From Spirosoma oryzae (lineage in GTDB: Bacteria > Bacteroidota > Bacteroidia > Cytophagales > Spirosomataceae), in assembly GCF_003002825.1 (NCBI RefSeq), contig NZ_PVTE01000012.1, positions 62,001 to 126,000 of the forward strand: a stretch of DNA of 64,000 nucleotides, in the 5' to 3' direction. Shown here piece by piece: positions 42,998-52,585 of this stretch. A program made the position numbers and the translations under genes. The notes beneath the pieces were generated by a model. The model was not told where the DNA came from. It made no database searches and saw nothing but the letters and a program-made list of their open reading frames with translations. Every line of letters starts with the position of its first letter. Position 1 is the first letter of the stretch.

Positions 42998-44101
42998 ATG
43001 AAAGTAGATTTGACCGTTGAGCCGCTGAATTCGTGGATCGATACCAGTGGCAAGCCCCTGATCATCGCCGGCCCCTGTAGCGCCGAGACCGAAGAGCAGG
43101 TTGTTGAAACCGTTCGCCAGCTGAAAGCACTGAACGCTGTACACGTTATCCGGGCGGGTGTCTGGAAACCGCGTACGCGTCCCGGTAGTTTTGAAGGTAT
43201 GGGCGAAGCGGCTCTGCCCTGGCTTCAGGCCGCCAAAGCGGAGACGGGCCTCCCCATTGCCGTTGAGGTCGCTACGCCCGAACACATCGAGTTGGCCCTG
43301 AAGTATGACATCGATGTATTGTGGGTTGGTGCCCGCACAACGGTGAACCCCTTCAACGTACAGGAGATTGCCGACGCGCTGCGCGGTGTCGACGTGCCAG
43401 TGCTGATCAAAAACCCGGTCAATCCGGACCTGGCCCTCTGGGTTGGTGCCTTCGAGCGGATTGCCGGTGCCGGTATCACCAAGCTGGCGGCTATTCACCG
43501 GGGTTTTGCTACGGGCGAAGCAACGAAGTACCGTAACGTGCCGATGTGGCAGATGGCGATCGAACTGAAGTCGATCTTCCCGTCGCTCCCCATCATCGGC
43601 GACCCAAGTCACATGGCGGGCAAGCGGGCGTACCTCAACGAGCTGTCGCAGATGGCAATGGACCTCAACTACGACGGTCTGATCGTTGAGTCGCACGTCG
43701 ATCCTGATAAAGCATGGAGTGATGCTGCGCAGCAGCTGACCCCTGCGGCTTTCGGGGAGATGCTCGATCACCTGGAAATCCGGCAGGTTGAATCGCCGAA
43801 CCGGGAATTCCAGACATTCATGGAACAGTCGCGCCGGAGCATCGACAACGTTGACCGGCAGCTGGTTGAGATGCTGGCAGCCCGGATGGCGCTGGTTGAG
43901 CGGCTGGCCGAGTACAAGCGTGACAACAACGTAACGCTGTTTCAGCCCGACCGTTGGAAAGAGATCCTGAAAACCCGCAGCGAAACGGGTAAGAAACTGG
44001 GCCTGTATCCTGAGCTGGTTGAAGAGATCTACAAGATCATTCACATGGAATCGATTCGGAAACAAACCGAAATCATGAACAATCCGGTGCAAAACGCCTG
44101 A
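42998..44101 (+). CDS. Bifunctional DAHP synthase / chorismate mutase (type II)
   Basis: A 367-residue fusion. Residues about 10-255 are a DAHP synthetase I/KDSA domain (IAGPCSAETEEQV, RAGVWKPRTRPGSFEG, LPIIGDPSHMAGKR, VESHVDPDKAWSDA) that condenses phosphoenolpyruvate and erythrose 4-phosphate. Residues about 270-355 are an AroQ-type chorismate mutase (RSIDNVDRQLVEMLAARMALVERLAEYKRDNNV). The two enzymes stand at the entry and the Phe/Tyr branch of aromatic synthesis, and this domain order is common in Bacteroidota. In such fusions the mutase domain is known to serve as a sensor for prephenate feedback. It is divergent from proline dehydrogenase. Confidence 0.94.
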   Translation: MKVDLTVEPLNSWIDTSGKPLIIAGPCSAETEEQVVETVRQLKALNAVHVIRAGVWKPRTRPGSFEGMGEAALPWLQAAKAETGLPIAVEVATPEHIELALKYDIDVLWVGARTTVNPFNVQEIADALRGVDVPVLIKNPVNPDLALWVGAFERIAGAGITKLAAIHRGFATGEATKYRNVPMWQMAIELKSIFPSLPIIGDPSHMAGKRAYLNELSQMAMDLNYDGLIVESHVDPDKAWSDAAQQLTPAAFGEMLDHLEIRQVESPNREFQTFMEQSRRSIDNVDRQLVEMLAARMALVERLAEYKRDNNVTLFQPDRWKEILKTRSETGKKLGLYPELVEEIYKIIHMESIRKQTEIMNNPVQNA

Positions 44102-44113
44102 TTATAACGAGTA

Positions 44114-44166
44114 GCCACGAAAAAAGCGCCCAATCTCCAGTGGAGATTGGGCGCTTTTTTCGTGGC
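44114..44166. terminator. Bidirectional 25-bp terminator
   Basis: Perfect 25-bp arms (44114-44138 and 44142-44166) around AGT, with GCGCCCAATCTCC at the loop end and an A6/T6 tract in each arm. It serves the convergent aroF and DUF4249 genes. Confidence 0.92.
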
Positions 44167-44168
44167 TG

Positions 44169-45122
44169 TTACTTCAGATAAAGCGTCAGTGTCGACCTAT
44201 TGTACGCGCCGAAGCAACCAAGCCCACCCTGAATATTGGTTGGAATGGGTACCGGCTCGGCAAATGGATTGTCGCGGACTTCGTTCTGCCGGGCTACCCC
44301 GTCGTGATAGCGGTAATAGTTTTCGTCGACGTTAAGCAGATAGCCATCCAGTCGACCGGAGGGGGGTGTAGAGACCCATACACCGTTGATTCGCGAATAA
44401 GAGAAAGGCGGCAGACGAGCCCGCGTTGATGTCATTAGCTGTCCATCGCGACTCACGTCGGCACTTAGCGAACCACCGTCAAAGTACCATTCGCCTGTCC
44501 GCCGAAACAGGGTGTCACGGTAGGTCTTCGTGGCTGGGTTATAAATACTGCCACGTTCTTTGTACTCATTGTTTCCGGCTACCCGGTAAAAATTGGGTTG
44601 TCCGGCCGGATCACGCCAACGCAACCGGGCATGGTACTCCTTGCGCCGTTCACCAAAATCGGTTGTAATCGATGAGTCGACCGTAATCTGCTCCACCGGC
44701 ACAGCATCAGGAACGGTACAGGTCGCCTTCACGGATCGCCCGTCGGTCGTCTGAACCGTTAGCGTATATGTTTTTCCGACGAGAATAGGCAGGCTACTGG
44801 CCGACGCCCGGAAATAGGTAGTTGGATAGCCGTAGTTTGTATTGTACCGTGCCGGACGCAACCGTACCGATTGGCTTCCGTCTGACAAGACAACGACCGC
44901 ATCGACAATATCGCCACCAATCTGACCATTGACCCCAAGCACCGGCGATGAGCGGGTGACGCGGGCAGCCAGCACCGAGTCCTGCGGAGAAATAAAACAG
45001 GCCACTACAATCGCTTCGGGCTGCTGCGTAATGCCTTTGGGTTCTACTTCCTGCCGTAGATTACCACAGCCTATAAGTAAACTCCCCAGCAGAACAGCGT
45101 ATAAAACGTGGATAGGCTTCAT
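44169..45122 (-). CDS. DUF4249 lipoprotein, copy A (partner of receptor A)
   Basis: A 317-residue lipoprotein from ATG 45122 (MKPIHVLYAVLLGSLLIGCGNLRQEV, lipobox Cys19). A DUF4249 domain fills the rest, with early VVACFISPQDSVLAARVTRSSPVLG, TYTLTVQTTDGRSVKATCTVP, and the shared end RDNPFAEPVPIPTNIQGGLGCFGAYN. The start at 45122 lies one base after the stop of the upstream receptor gene, so translation is coupled. DUF4249 proteins are paired with TonB-dependent receptors in Bacteroidota and are thought to be surface-exposed ligand-capture subunits, though the ligand is unknown. Copy B is at 47623. Confidence 0.9.
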   Translation of the reverse strand: MKPIHVLYAVLLGSLLIGCGNLRQEVEPKGITQQPEAIVVACFISPQDSVLAARVTRSSPVLGVNGQIGGDIVDAVVVLSDGSQSVRLRPARYNTNYGYPTTYFRASASSLPILVGKTYTLTVQTTDGRSVKATCTVPDAVPVEQITVDSSITTDFGERRKEYHARLRWRDPAGQPNFYRVAGNNEYKERGSIYNPATKTYRDTLFRRTGEWYFDGGSLSADVSRDGQLMTSTRARLPPFSYSRINGVWVSTPPSGRLDGYLLNVDENYYRYHDGVARQNEVRDNPFAEPVPIPTNIQGGLGCFGAYNRSTLTLYLK

Positions 45123-45123
45123 C

Positions 45124-47550
45124 TTAAAACTTAAAATTATAGCTGAACGACGGCACAACCGGGAAAACGGAATAGCGGAACAAGGCGGTACGCGTCGGCT
45201 GGTTCTGGCCCTGACTAACCGATTCCAGCTGGTAGAAGAACGGGTTCCGGCGGTTGTAGGCGTTGTACAGACTAAATTCCCAGGTTCGCTCGTGGTACTT
45301 CTTCCGTTTATGAAACTGAATAGCGACATCGAAGCGGTGGTAGGGCTCAGCCCGAAAGCTATTCTTCTGTTGACCATATTCACTTACCTGCGAGCCGTAG
45401 CTAAACAAGGGCGCAATGATCGATTGTGCCCCGTTGCTGCCATAAACGGTCTGTAGGCCGGGGGCATGGCCGTACGCCCAGTAATTGGCGACCGGTACCG
45501 TCAGGGCGTTGCCAGTACCGTACACCCACGTTCCCGACAGTGTGATCCGTTTGCTCAGTTCATAAATACCGACGACCGAAATATCGTGCCGACGGTCGTA
45601 ACGGGGAAAGAAAGGCTTTCCGCCGTTGAGTTCGGGAAACTGCCACTGCGTCCAGGAAAGCGTGTAGCCGAGCCAGCCCGACAGCCGCCCGGTTTTACGC
45701 TGAAACAGGACTTCAGCTCCGTAACTCCAACCTTTGCCGGCAGTTACGTTATCTTCCCAGCGAACCCGTTCGGCCGATGTCGGATCATCAATCAGCAGGA
45801 AGCTGGCCCCTTCCTTGTAGTTAATGATGTTCTGCATGGTTTTGTAATACCCCTCGACGGTCAGGGCAAAGCCTTTTCCCAAAGCGAAGTCGTCGGCAAA
45901 ATCCTTGGCAAGGCCGATGGCTACCTGACGCGACTGCTGCGGATTCACCCGGTCGGTGGTGGGTACCCACAAATCAGTTGGTAGGCCAATACCGGTGTTG
46001 CTCAGCATATGAATGTATTGATTCATCGTGGCGTACGATGCTTTGGCCGACAGACTCGGACGCAGTTGGTAGGATGCTGACAACCGGGGCTCCGGACGCA
46101 GGTAATTGATCGCTCCCTGTGAAAACAAGCTCAGCCGCATTCCGCCATTGACCCGCCACCGCTCGTTGGGGCGCCAGGTATCTTCGGCGTACAGGCCCGA
46201 CTCAACCGCGTGAATCGCTTCGACGTCGCGCCTGAATTCATTGATTGACGCGTTCTGCACAACAATGGCACTAGGCGTAAACCGGTGAAACACAGTCTGC
46301 GTACCGAACCGGAGCGAATGGCGGGGCGACAGGTAATAATCGAAATCCAATTTTGCCGATAAATCCCGAATACCCGAGGAGTAGCGGAGCGAGGTCGTGA
46401 TCGTATCCGCCGAGCGGTTATCGGCCGAGATTTTGAACTCGTAATCGCTGTAAATCAGCGACAGGTTTGCGAACAGCTTTTGACTGAATAAGTGGTTCCA
46501 GCGGAGCGTGCCGGTCGCGTTTCCCCAGCCAATTCCCACGTCACTGCCGCCATCGTTGTCTTTCGCGTAGAACCGGTCGCGACCGAAGTAGCCGCTCAGG
46601 TAGATCTTGTCTTTGGCACCGAAATCGTAATTCGCTTTGGCATTGAAGTCGTAGAAATAATAGCCCGCTTTGGTTTTTCCTTCGCTGGCCGACGCAATGA
46701 GTGGAGCAGCGATCACGTCCAGATACGTCCGGCGACCCGACACCAGAAACGAGCCCTTTTTGTTTTTCGTGAACGGCCCTTCGAGCGTCAGCCGCGACGC
46801 GATCAGGCCAATCCCGCCCTCCCCGTGCAGCTTCTCGCGGTTCCCGTCTTTCATGTTCAATTCGATGACCGACGACAACCGACCACCGTAGCGGGCCGGA
46901 AAGCCCCCTTTCGTTAGTTCGACACTCTTCAGCGCGTCGCCGTTGAACACGGAAAAGAAGCCGAACAGGTGATTGGCATTATACACCGTTGCTTCGTCCA
47001 GAATGATCAGGTTCTGGTCGGGACCGCCCCCACGCACGTAGATGCCCGTCTGCCCTTCGGAGCCTTTCTGGACCCCTGGCATCAGTTGCAGCACTTTCAG
47101 CACGTCTTTCTCGCCCAGAAAAGCCGGAATCTTTTTGATCTGCGCAATCGGTACATCAATCTGACTCATCTGCGCCGTTTCGCTGATTTTCTCTTCCGTT
47201 CGCCCCGCCTTCACGTCCACCTCGGTCAGCAACCGGCCCGGTGTCAGGAAAACGTTCAGGCTCTTGCTGGTGCGCAGGGCAACGGTACGCTCGCTGCTTT
47301 CGTAGCCGACAAACGAGTAAGCCAGTCGCACGCTGTCCTGTGTGGGCAATGTCAGCGAGTAAAAGCCGTAGGTGTTGGTGGTTGTCCCGGTCGTGGTGCC
47401 GGGCAGATAAACGTTTACGCCAATGAGTGCTTCCTGACTCCCAGCCTCACGAACGTAGCCGCTGATGGTGGCACGAGGGGGAACAGTTTGGGCAAAGAGG
47501 TTGCCGATGGGCGCGACGAAACAAAGAAGGATAGGGAGAAGTAAGCGCAT
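45124..47550 (-). CDS. TonB-dependent receptor with carboxypeptidase-like domain, copy A
   Basis: An 808-residue outer-membrane receptor from ATG 47550 (MRLLLPILLCFVAPIGNLFAQ signal). A CarboxypepD_reg-like domain comes next (ISGYVREAGSQEALIGVNVYLPG...AYSFVGYESSERTV). The plug follows with IPAFLGEKDVLKVLQLMPGV, then GIYVRGGGPDQNLIILDEA, and the barrel ends FPVVPSFSYNFKF. It is the same type as copy B at 48555, and the plug regions are nearly identical in DNA. The receptor precedes its DUF4249 partner. The ATG at 47592 would put residues before the signal and is less likely. Confidence 0.92.
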   Translation of the reverse strand: MRLLLPILLCFVAPIGNLFAQTVPPRATISGYVREAGSQEALIGVNVYLPGTTTGTTTNTYGFYSLTLPTQDSVRLAYSFVGYESSERTVALRTSKSLNVFLTPGRLLTEVDVKAGRTEEKISETAQMSQIDVPIAQIKKIPAFLGEKDVLKVLQLMPGVQKGSEGQTGIYVRGGGPDQNLIILDEATVYNANHLFGFFSVFNGDALKSVELTKGGFPARYGGRLSSVIELNMKDGNREKLHGEGGIGLIASRLTLEGPFTKNKKGSFLVSGRRTYLDVIAAPLIASASEGKTKAGYYFYDFNAKANYDFGAKDKIYLSGYFGRDRFYAKDNDGGSDVGIGWGNATGTLRWNHLFSQKLFANLSLIYSDYEFKISADNRSADTITTSLRYSSGIRDLSAKLDFDYYLSPRHSLRFGTQTVFHRFTPSAIVVQNASINEFRRDVEAIHAVESGLYAEDTWRPNERWRVNGGMRLSLFSQGAINYLRPEPRLSASYQLRPSLSAKASYATMNQYIHMLSNTGIGLPTDLWVPTTDRVNPQQSRQVAIGLAKDFADDFALGKGFALTVEGYYKTMQNIINYKEGASFLLIDDPTSAERVRWEDNVTAGKGWSYGAEVLFQRKTGRLSGWLGYTLSWTQWQFPELNGGKPFFPRYDRRHDISVVGIYELSKRITLSGTWVYGTGNALTVPVANYWAYGHAPGLQTVYGSNGAQSIIAPLFSYGSQVSEYGQQKNSFRAEPYHRFDVAIQFHKRKKYHERTWEFSLYNAYNRRNPFFYQLESVSQGQNQPTRTALFRYSVFPVVPSFSYNFKF

Positions 47551-47622
47551 ACACCAGGTTGTGGACAGAGAACCTATACCGTCAGAGCACATTCGTGGCC
47601 TGAGGGTTGTAACGCCTGGTCG

Positions 47623-48555
47623 TTAATTTACCGTCATGCCGATTGTCGAACTGTTGTAGCCGGCGAAGCAGCCCAAAGCGCCCTGAATATTACTGGGGAT
47701 AAGCACAGGCTCCGCAAACGGGTTGCCGCGCACGCGACCCTGCCGGATTACCGCCGAACGATACTGGTAATACGTTTCATCGACGGCCAATAAATTCACG
47801 ATGATGTTACTTTTAAGAAACTGCTTTCTAAACCCCATCGCCTGGCCGTTGGCCAATGTTGTGTTCCCCAAAAATGCCCGACCTGACGTAAATAGCGATC
47901 CGTCAGCACCGGTATCATCAAACAGGCCCCGGTTGTCGTCGTCGAAGTTCAGGTTCAGGTTGGTGTAGTTGCTTTTCCCGAGAATGACCTGCTGCTGATC
48001 GAACAGGCGAAACGTCCCCGTTACCTGATAGTAGTTGGTTTGCCCGGCCGGGTCTTGCCAGGTGGCCCGGACGAAGTAACGCCGGGTCCGGTTGTTTTCC
48101 ATGAGCGAATCGATCTGCACGGCCGACAGGCTGACGGGGGGCGGAATGGTGCAGGTTGCCGTCGCGCGCTGTCCCTCCGCCGTTACCACATCCAGCGTAT
48201 AGGTCCGGCCGGTGACGATGCGCATCTGCCGGGCGGGCGCGCTGTAATACTGGTAGCCATTCGCCCCGTAACGTAGCGTAATCGTTCGGTTACCGTCCGA
48301 CAGTGTCACCGTCGCCCTCGTTACGTTACCATCGCTCAGACCACTGCTAATGCTGTCGCCCAAGACCGTTCGGGATTGCGTAAGCCGGACCGCCAGGACG
48401 GTATCCTGGGGCGACAGAAAGCCGCTGACAACCAGTTTTGCCGATTCCAGACCGAGCTGATCGGGGCTGATCTCGTTGCGCAGACTACCGCAACCAGCCA
48501 GCAGCAGCAGGCTACCCAGGCATACGACCAGATGAAGAAACGAGGAGTGTCGCAT
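47623..48555 (-). CDS. DUF4249 lipoprotein, copy B (partner of receptor B)
   Basis: A 310-residue lipoprotein (SFLHLVVCLGSLLLLAGCGSLRNEI, lipobox Cys22) with a DUF4249 domain: VVSGFLSPQDTVLAVRLTQSRTVLG, TYTLDVVTAEGQRATATCTIP and the end RGNPFAEPVLIPSNIQGALGCFAGYN. It shares layout and many motifs with copy A but is clearly more diverged than the receptors. Its ATG overlaps the TGA of receptor B by one base (ATGA), a strong sign of translational coupling. Confidence 0.9.
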   Translation of the reverse strand: MRHSSFLHLVVCLGSLLLLAGCGSLRNEISPDQLGLESAKLVVSGFLSPQDTVLAVRLTQSRTVLGDSISSGLSDGNVTRATVTLSDGNRTITLRYGANGYQYYSAPARQMRIVTGRTYTLDVVTAEGQRATATCTIPPPVSLSAVQIDSLMENNRTRRYFVRATWQDPAGQTNYYQVTGTFRLFDQQQVILGKSNYTNLNLNFDDDNRGLFDDTGADGSLFTSGRAFLGNTTLANGQAMGFRKQFLKSNIIVNLLAVDETYYQYRSAVIRQGRVRGNPFAEPVLIPSNIQGALGCFAGYNSSTIGMTVN

Positions 48556-50957
48556 CAGAATTTAAACGAATAGCTTACGGACGGAACAATCGGGAAGACG
48601 GAGTACCGCACCAGCACCGTCTTGTTGGGTTCGCCATTAGTCTGCGCTACTGACTCAAGCCGGTAGAAAAACGGGTTTCGGCGGTTGTAGGCGTTGTACA
48701 GGCTGATCTCCCAGGTTCGCTCGTGGTGTTTTTTCTGCTTGTGAAACTGAATGGCGACATCGAAGCGGTGGTAGGGCTCGGCCCGGAAACTGTTTTTCTG
48801 CGTGCCGTAATCATCCACGATGCGACCGTTCTGAAACAGGCCACCAAACTGCCCGCCCCCGGTAAGCGGAACATAGCTGCCTCCTGGTCGGTACGCGTCA
48901 TAACGTCCCGTCGGCAGTGTCAGCGCATTACCCGTGCCGTACACCCACGTACCCGACAACGTGATCCGTTTGCTGAGTTCGTAAATACCGACGACCGAGA
49001 TGTCGTGCCGCCGGTCGTAGCGGGGGTAGTACGGCCGGCCATTGTTCAGCTCGGCAAATTGCCACTGCGTCCAGGAGAGCGTATACCCTACCCAGCCCGA
49101 CAGCCGCCCGATTTTTTTCTGAAGCAGCACCTCCGCCCCGTACGACCAGCCTCGCCCGGCGGTTACGTTATCTTCCCAGCGGGTATTATTGGCCGAGGTC
49201 GGGTCGTTGAGCAGCAGAAAACTAGCCCCTTCCTTGTAGTTGATGATGTTGCTCATCGTCTTGTAATAGCCCTCGACCGTCAGGGCCAGCCCGCTGCCGG
49301 GCAGATCTTTAGCGATACCGATGGCGACCTGCTGCGACTGTTGCGGCTTTACCCGGTCAGTCGTCGGCACCCACAAGTCGGTTGGCAGCCCGATCCCGGT
49401 GTTCGACAACAGGTGAACGTATTGATTCATCAATGCATACGACGCCTTCAGCGACAGGTCGGGGCGGAGCGTATAAGCCGCCGACAGCCGGGGTTCGGGC
49501 CGGATATAGCCAACGTCAGGGTGTTTGAAGTAACTCAGCCGCAAGCCACCGTTGACCCGCCACCGGTCGGAAGGGCGCCAGGTATCTTCGGCGTACAGAC
49601 CCGATTCCAGCACATTGATGCTTTCGACGCTTTGTTGATACTGATTGATCAGGGCGTTCTGTAACACGATGGCACTGGGCGTAAAGCGGTGGTAGGTCGT
49701 CTGCACGCCCAGTCGAACGGCGTGTTGCGGAGCCGGGTAGTAATCGACGTCGTACTTCAACGACAGGTCGCGGATACCCGAACTGTAGCCCAGCGAATAC
49801 GACTGATTATCGACGGTACCGCGTTCGCTCGAATTGATCTCGAACTTATAATCGCTGAACGTCGCCGACAGGTTGGAGAACAGCTTTTCGTTGAACAGGT
49901 GATTCCAGCGGAGCGTACCCGTCACGTTCCCCCAGCCCAGGCTCGTTTCCGTGGCCGACGGTGCGTCGCTGGCGTGAAACCGGTCGCGCCCGAGATAGCC
50001 ACTTACGTACAGCTTATCGTTCTGACTCAGGTCGTAATTGGCTTTGGCGTTGAGGTCGTAGAAATAATAGCCCGCTTTGGTTTGACCGTTTGTCTGCGCC
50101 CGAACGATCGGCGCGCTCACCACGTCGAGGTACGTCCGGCGACCCGATACCAGAAATGACCCCTTCTTATTTTTGGTAAGTGGCCCTTCCAGCGTCAGCC
50201 GCGATGCGATCAGGCCAATCCCGCCCTCCCCGTGTAGCTTCTCGCGGTTGCCGTCTTTCATGTTCAGCTCGATGACCGACGACAACCGACCGCCGTAGCG
50301 GGCGGGAAAGCCCCCTTTTATCAACTCGACGCTTTTGATGGCATCGCCGTTGAAGACCGAGAAAAAGCCGAACAGGTGACTGGCGTTGTAAACGACGGCA
50401 TCATCCAGGATAATCAGGTTCTGGTCAGGGCCACCGCCACGGACGTAAATACCGGTTTGTCCTTCGGAGCCTTTTTGCACCCCCGGCATCAGTTGCAGCA
50501 CTTTCAGCACGTCTTTCTCGCCCAGAAAAGCCGGAATCTTTTTGATCTGCGCAATCGGTACGTCAATGGCACTCATCTGCGCCGTTTCACTTACTTTTTC
50601 CTGTGCGATACCCCGTACTTCCACTTCCGACAAATCACGACCCTGCGCCAGCGTTATGTCGATGCGTTGATTGCTGCGTAGTCGGACCGAGCGGCTGCTG
50701 GTTTCGTACCCGACAAATGAATAAGCAATGCGCGCGCTGTCCTGCGCGGGTAAGGTCAGCGAATAAAAACCGTAGGTGTTGGTTGTCGTCCCGGTTGTGG
50801 TACCGGGTACGTAGATGTTCACACCGATCAGGGCTTCCTGGCTACCAGCCTCGCGCACGTAGCCGCTGATGGTATAGCGCGAAACCGTTGTCTGCGCCCA
50901 CCCATCGACGCACCACAACAGGGCAAAGCAGAGCAAACCGTACGTAAATAACCGCAT
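48555..50957 (-). CDS. TonB-dependent receptor with carboxypeptidase-like domain, copy B
   Basis: An 800-residue receptor with a signal peptide (MRLFTYGLLCFALLWCVDGWAQ), the CarboxypepD_reg-like domain (ISGYVREAGSQEALIGVNIYVPG), a plug (GIYVRGGGPDQNLIILDDA) and a barrel ending FPIVPSVSYSFKF. It is the first gene of the four-gene - strand array and has its own predicted promoter at 51028-51035. The DNA from about 50150 to 50580 is almost the same as 46730-47180 in copy A, whereas other parts differ, which suggests duplication with local gene conversion. Confidence 0.92.
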   Translation of the reverse strand: MRLFTYGLLCFALLWCVDGWAQTTVSRYTISGYVREAGSQEALIGVNIYVPGTTTGTTTNTYGFYSLTLPAQDSARIAYSFVGYETSSRSVRLRSNQRIDITLAQGRDLSEVEVRGIAQEKVSETAQMSAIDVPIAQIKKIPAFLGEKDVLKVLQLMPGVQKGSEGQTGIYVRGGGPDQNLIILDDAVVYNASHLFGFFSVFNGDAIKSVELIKGGFPARYGGRLSSVIELNMKDGNREKLHGEGGIGLIASRLTLEGPLTKNKKGSFLVSGRRTYLDVVSAPIVRAQTNGQTKAGYYFYDLNAKANYDLSQNDKLYVSGYLGRDRFHASDAPSATETSLGWGNVTGTLRWNHLFNEKLFSNLSATFSDYKFEINSSERGTVDNQSYSLGYSSGIRDLSLKYDVDYYPAPQHAVRLGVQTTYHRFTPSAIVLQNALINQYQQSVESINVLESGLYAEDTWRPSDRWRVNGGLRLSYFKHPDVGYIRPEPRLSAAYTLRPDLSLKASYALMNQYVHLLSNTGIGLPTDLWVPTTDRVKPQQSQQVAIGIAKDLPGSGLALTVEGYYKTMSNIINYKEGASFLLLNDPTSANNTRWEDNVTAGRGWSYGAEVLLQKKIGRLSGWVGYTLSWTQWQFAELNNGRPYYPRYDRRHDISVVGIYELSKRITLSGTWVYGTGNALTLPTGRYDAYRPGGSYVPLTGGGQFGGLFQNGRIVDDYGTQKNSFRAEPYHRFDVAIQFHKQKKHHERTWEISLYNAYNRRNPFFYRLESVAQTNGEPNKTVLVRYSVFPIVPSVSYSFKF

Positions 50958-51027
50958 GAAAGAAAGGAATAGACCCGTCCGATCGAGCCATTGATTCGTG
51001 TAGCGCCACTGCCGTGCGCAGGCTTGT

Positions 51028-51035
51028 CAAAATTA
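51028..51035 (-). promoter_or_regulatory. -7 box for the receptor/DUF4249 array (- strand)
   Basis: CAAAATTA on the + strand reads TAATTTTG on the - strand, an exact TAnnTTTG match, 71 bases before the receptor B start at 50957. Confidence 0.45.
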
Positions 51036-51188
51036 CGCTATATATACGCAGATCGATAATCGTACGATCAGTAAGTCGGCCAACCAGTTCACTCATTCTT
51101 AGCTGGTTTTAATTCAGGCTGGCAAACAAAACGGCTGACTGTAAGGTAGTACACCTGAATACATCTGATCTGTAAGCGTCCTGCCATC

Positions 51189-52529
51189 ATGCTTCAATTC
51201 GACAAATTATCGCTCAATATTCCCGCTACCCAAAAGCCCCGTATCGTCATTATCGGCGGTGGCTTCGGGGGGATGAATCTGGTCAAAAGCCTGCGCAACG
51301 CGGGCATGCAGATTGTCCTGTTCGACAAGCAGAACTATAACGGCTTCTGGCCCCTGCTTTATCAGGTGGCCACAGCCGGTCTGGAACCGGATGCCATCGC
51401 CGAACCCTTCCGCAAGATGTTCGACGATGTCGACGACTTTCATTATCGGATGGTCCGGGTCAGCAAAATCGATCCGGCTACGAAAACCGTGACGACGCTG
51501 ATCGGCGACCTGACCTATGACTACCTGGTTATCGCGACAGGGTCGAAGAGTAACTACTTCGGTAACAAACAGATCGAAACCTACTCGTTTCCGCTCAAGA
51601 CCATTCCCGAAGCGCTGAACATACGGAGTCAGTTCCTGCAATGTTTCGAGCAGGCCAGCGTCACGACCGACCCGGCCGAGCGCGAAAGCCTGCTAACCTT
51701 CGTTATCGCCGGCGCTGGTCCGACGGGTGTAGAAATGGCTGGTTCACTGGCCGAGATGCGCAAGCACGTGCTGCCCGCCGACTATCCGGGACTGGATTTC
51801 AGCCAGATGAAAATCTACGTCATCGAGGGCGTCGGTAAGGTCTTGCCGCCTATGTCGGAAGAAGCGGGTAACGACGCTAAACGCTACCTCGACGATCTGG
51901 GCGTTATCGTCAAGCTAAACACGCTGGTCGATAACTACGACGGTCAGACGGTGACGCTGAAAGGGGGGGAACAGATTCGGACGCAAACGCTGGTCTGGGC
52001 AGCGGGCGTAACGGGTGCCATGATCGAGGGGATTCCGGCCGAAGCCATCGAGCGGGGTCGTATCCTGGTCGACCCGATCAACCGGATTCAGGGCCTGACC
52101 GACGTATTTGCCATTGGCGACATTGCCTTGATGAAGCTGGAGAAATGGCCGAAAGGGCATCCCGGCGTAGCACAGCCCGCCATTCAGCAGGGTGTGCACC
52201 TGGCGAAGAACCTGCACCGAATGCGCAAGGGCGAAACGCCCACGCCATTCGATTATTTCGACAAAGGATCGCTAGCCATCGTTGGGCGAAGCCGTGCCGT
52301 CGCCGACTTGCCGGGCAATATTCACCTCGGCGGGTTCATTGCCTGGATGTCGTGGCTCTTCGTCCACATCTTTTATCTCGTCGGTTTCCGCAGCAAACTG
52401 ATCGTATTCAGCAACTGGATATACCGACTGTTCACCTACCAGCGGGGAACTCGCATCATCATCCGCCCCTTCGTTCGCAAAGACGATAAAGTCGGGCAGG
52501 AGATGCTGGAACGAAACGAAGCGGTATAA
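51189..52529 (+). CDS. ndh: Type II NADH:quinone oxidoreductase (NDH-2)
   Basis: A 446-residue single-subunit flavoenzyme that passes electrons from NADH to menaquinone without pumping protons. The FAD motif is VIIGGGFGGMNLVKSL near residue 18 and the NADH motif is VIAGAGPTGVEMAGSLAEM near residue 170. DVFAIGDIA (FAD ribityl contact) is near residue 297. The C-terminal 60 residues are amphipathic or hydrophobic (WMSWLFVHIFYLVGF), as in membrane-bound NDH-2. It is divergent from the receptor array and followed by a repeat element. Confidence 0.9.
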   Translation: MLQFDKLSLNIPATQKPRIVIIGGGFGGMNLVKSLRNAGMQIVLFDKQNYNGFWPLLYQVATAGLEPDAIAEPFRKMFDDVDDFHYRMVRVSKIDPATKTVTTLIGDLTYDYLVIATGSKSNYFGNKQIETYSFPLKTIPEALNIRSQFLQCFEQASVTTDPAERESLLTFVIAGAGPTGVEMAGSLAEMRKHVLPADYPGLDFSQMKIYVIEGVGKVLPPMSEEAGNDAKRYLDDLGVIVKLNTLVDNYDGQTVTLKGGEQIRTQTLVWAAGVTGAMIEGIPAEAIERGRILVDPINRIQGLTDVFAIGDIALMKLEKWPKGHPGVAQPAIQQGVHLAKNLHRMRKGETPTPFDYFDKGSLAIVGRSRAVADLPGNIHLGGFIAWMSWLFVHIFYLVGFRSKLIVFSNWIYRLFTYQRGTRIIIRPFVRKDDKVGQEMLERNEAV

Positions 52530-52585
52530 TTACGGCCTATCAGAGACATTCTTTTAGGGTTTTAATCAGCGTCTGCTTATTGGCT

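Noticed and set aside
42962..44092. Long antisense frame (376 codons) opposite the aroF fusion
   Set aside because: It is a shadow of a strongly conserved gene in GC-rich DNA, has no family-like sequence, and is full of His, Arg and Gln in the usual shadow pattern.
45123..45383. Longer start for DUF4249 copy A, overlapping the receptor gene
   Set aside because: ATG 45122 gives an ideal lipoprotein signal peptide one base after the receptor stop, and the extra residues would be antisense-like shadow of the receptor barrel end.
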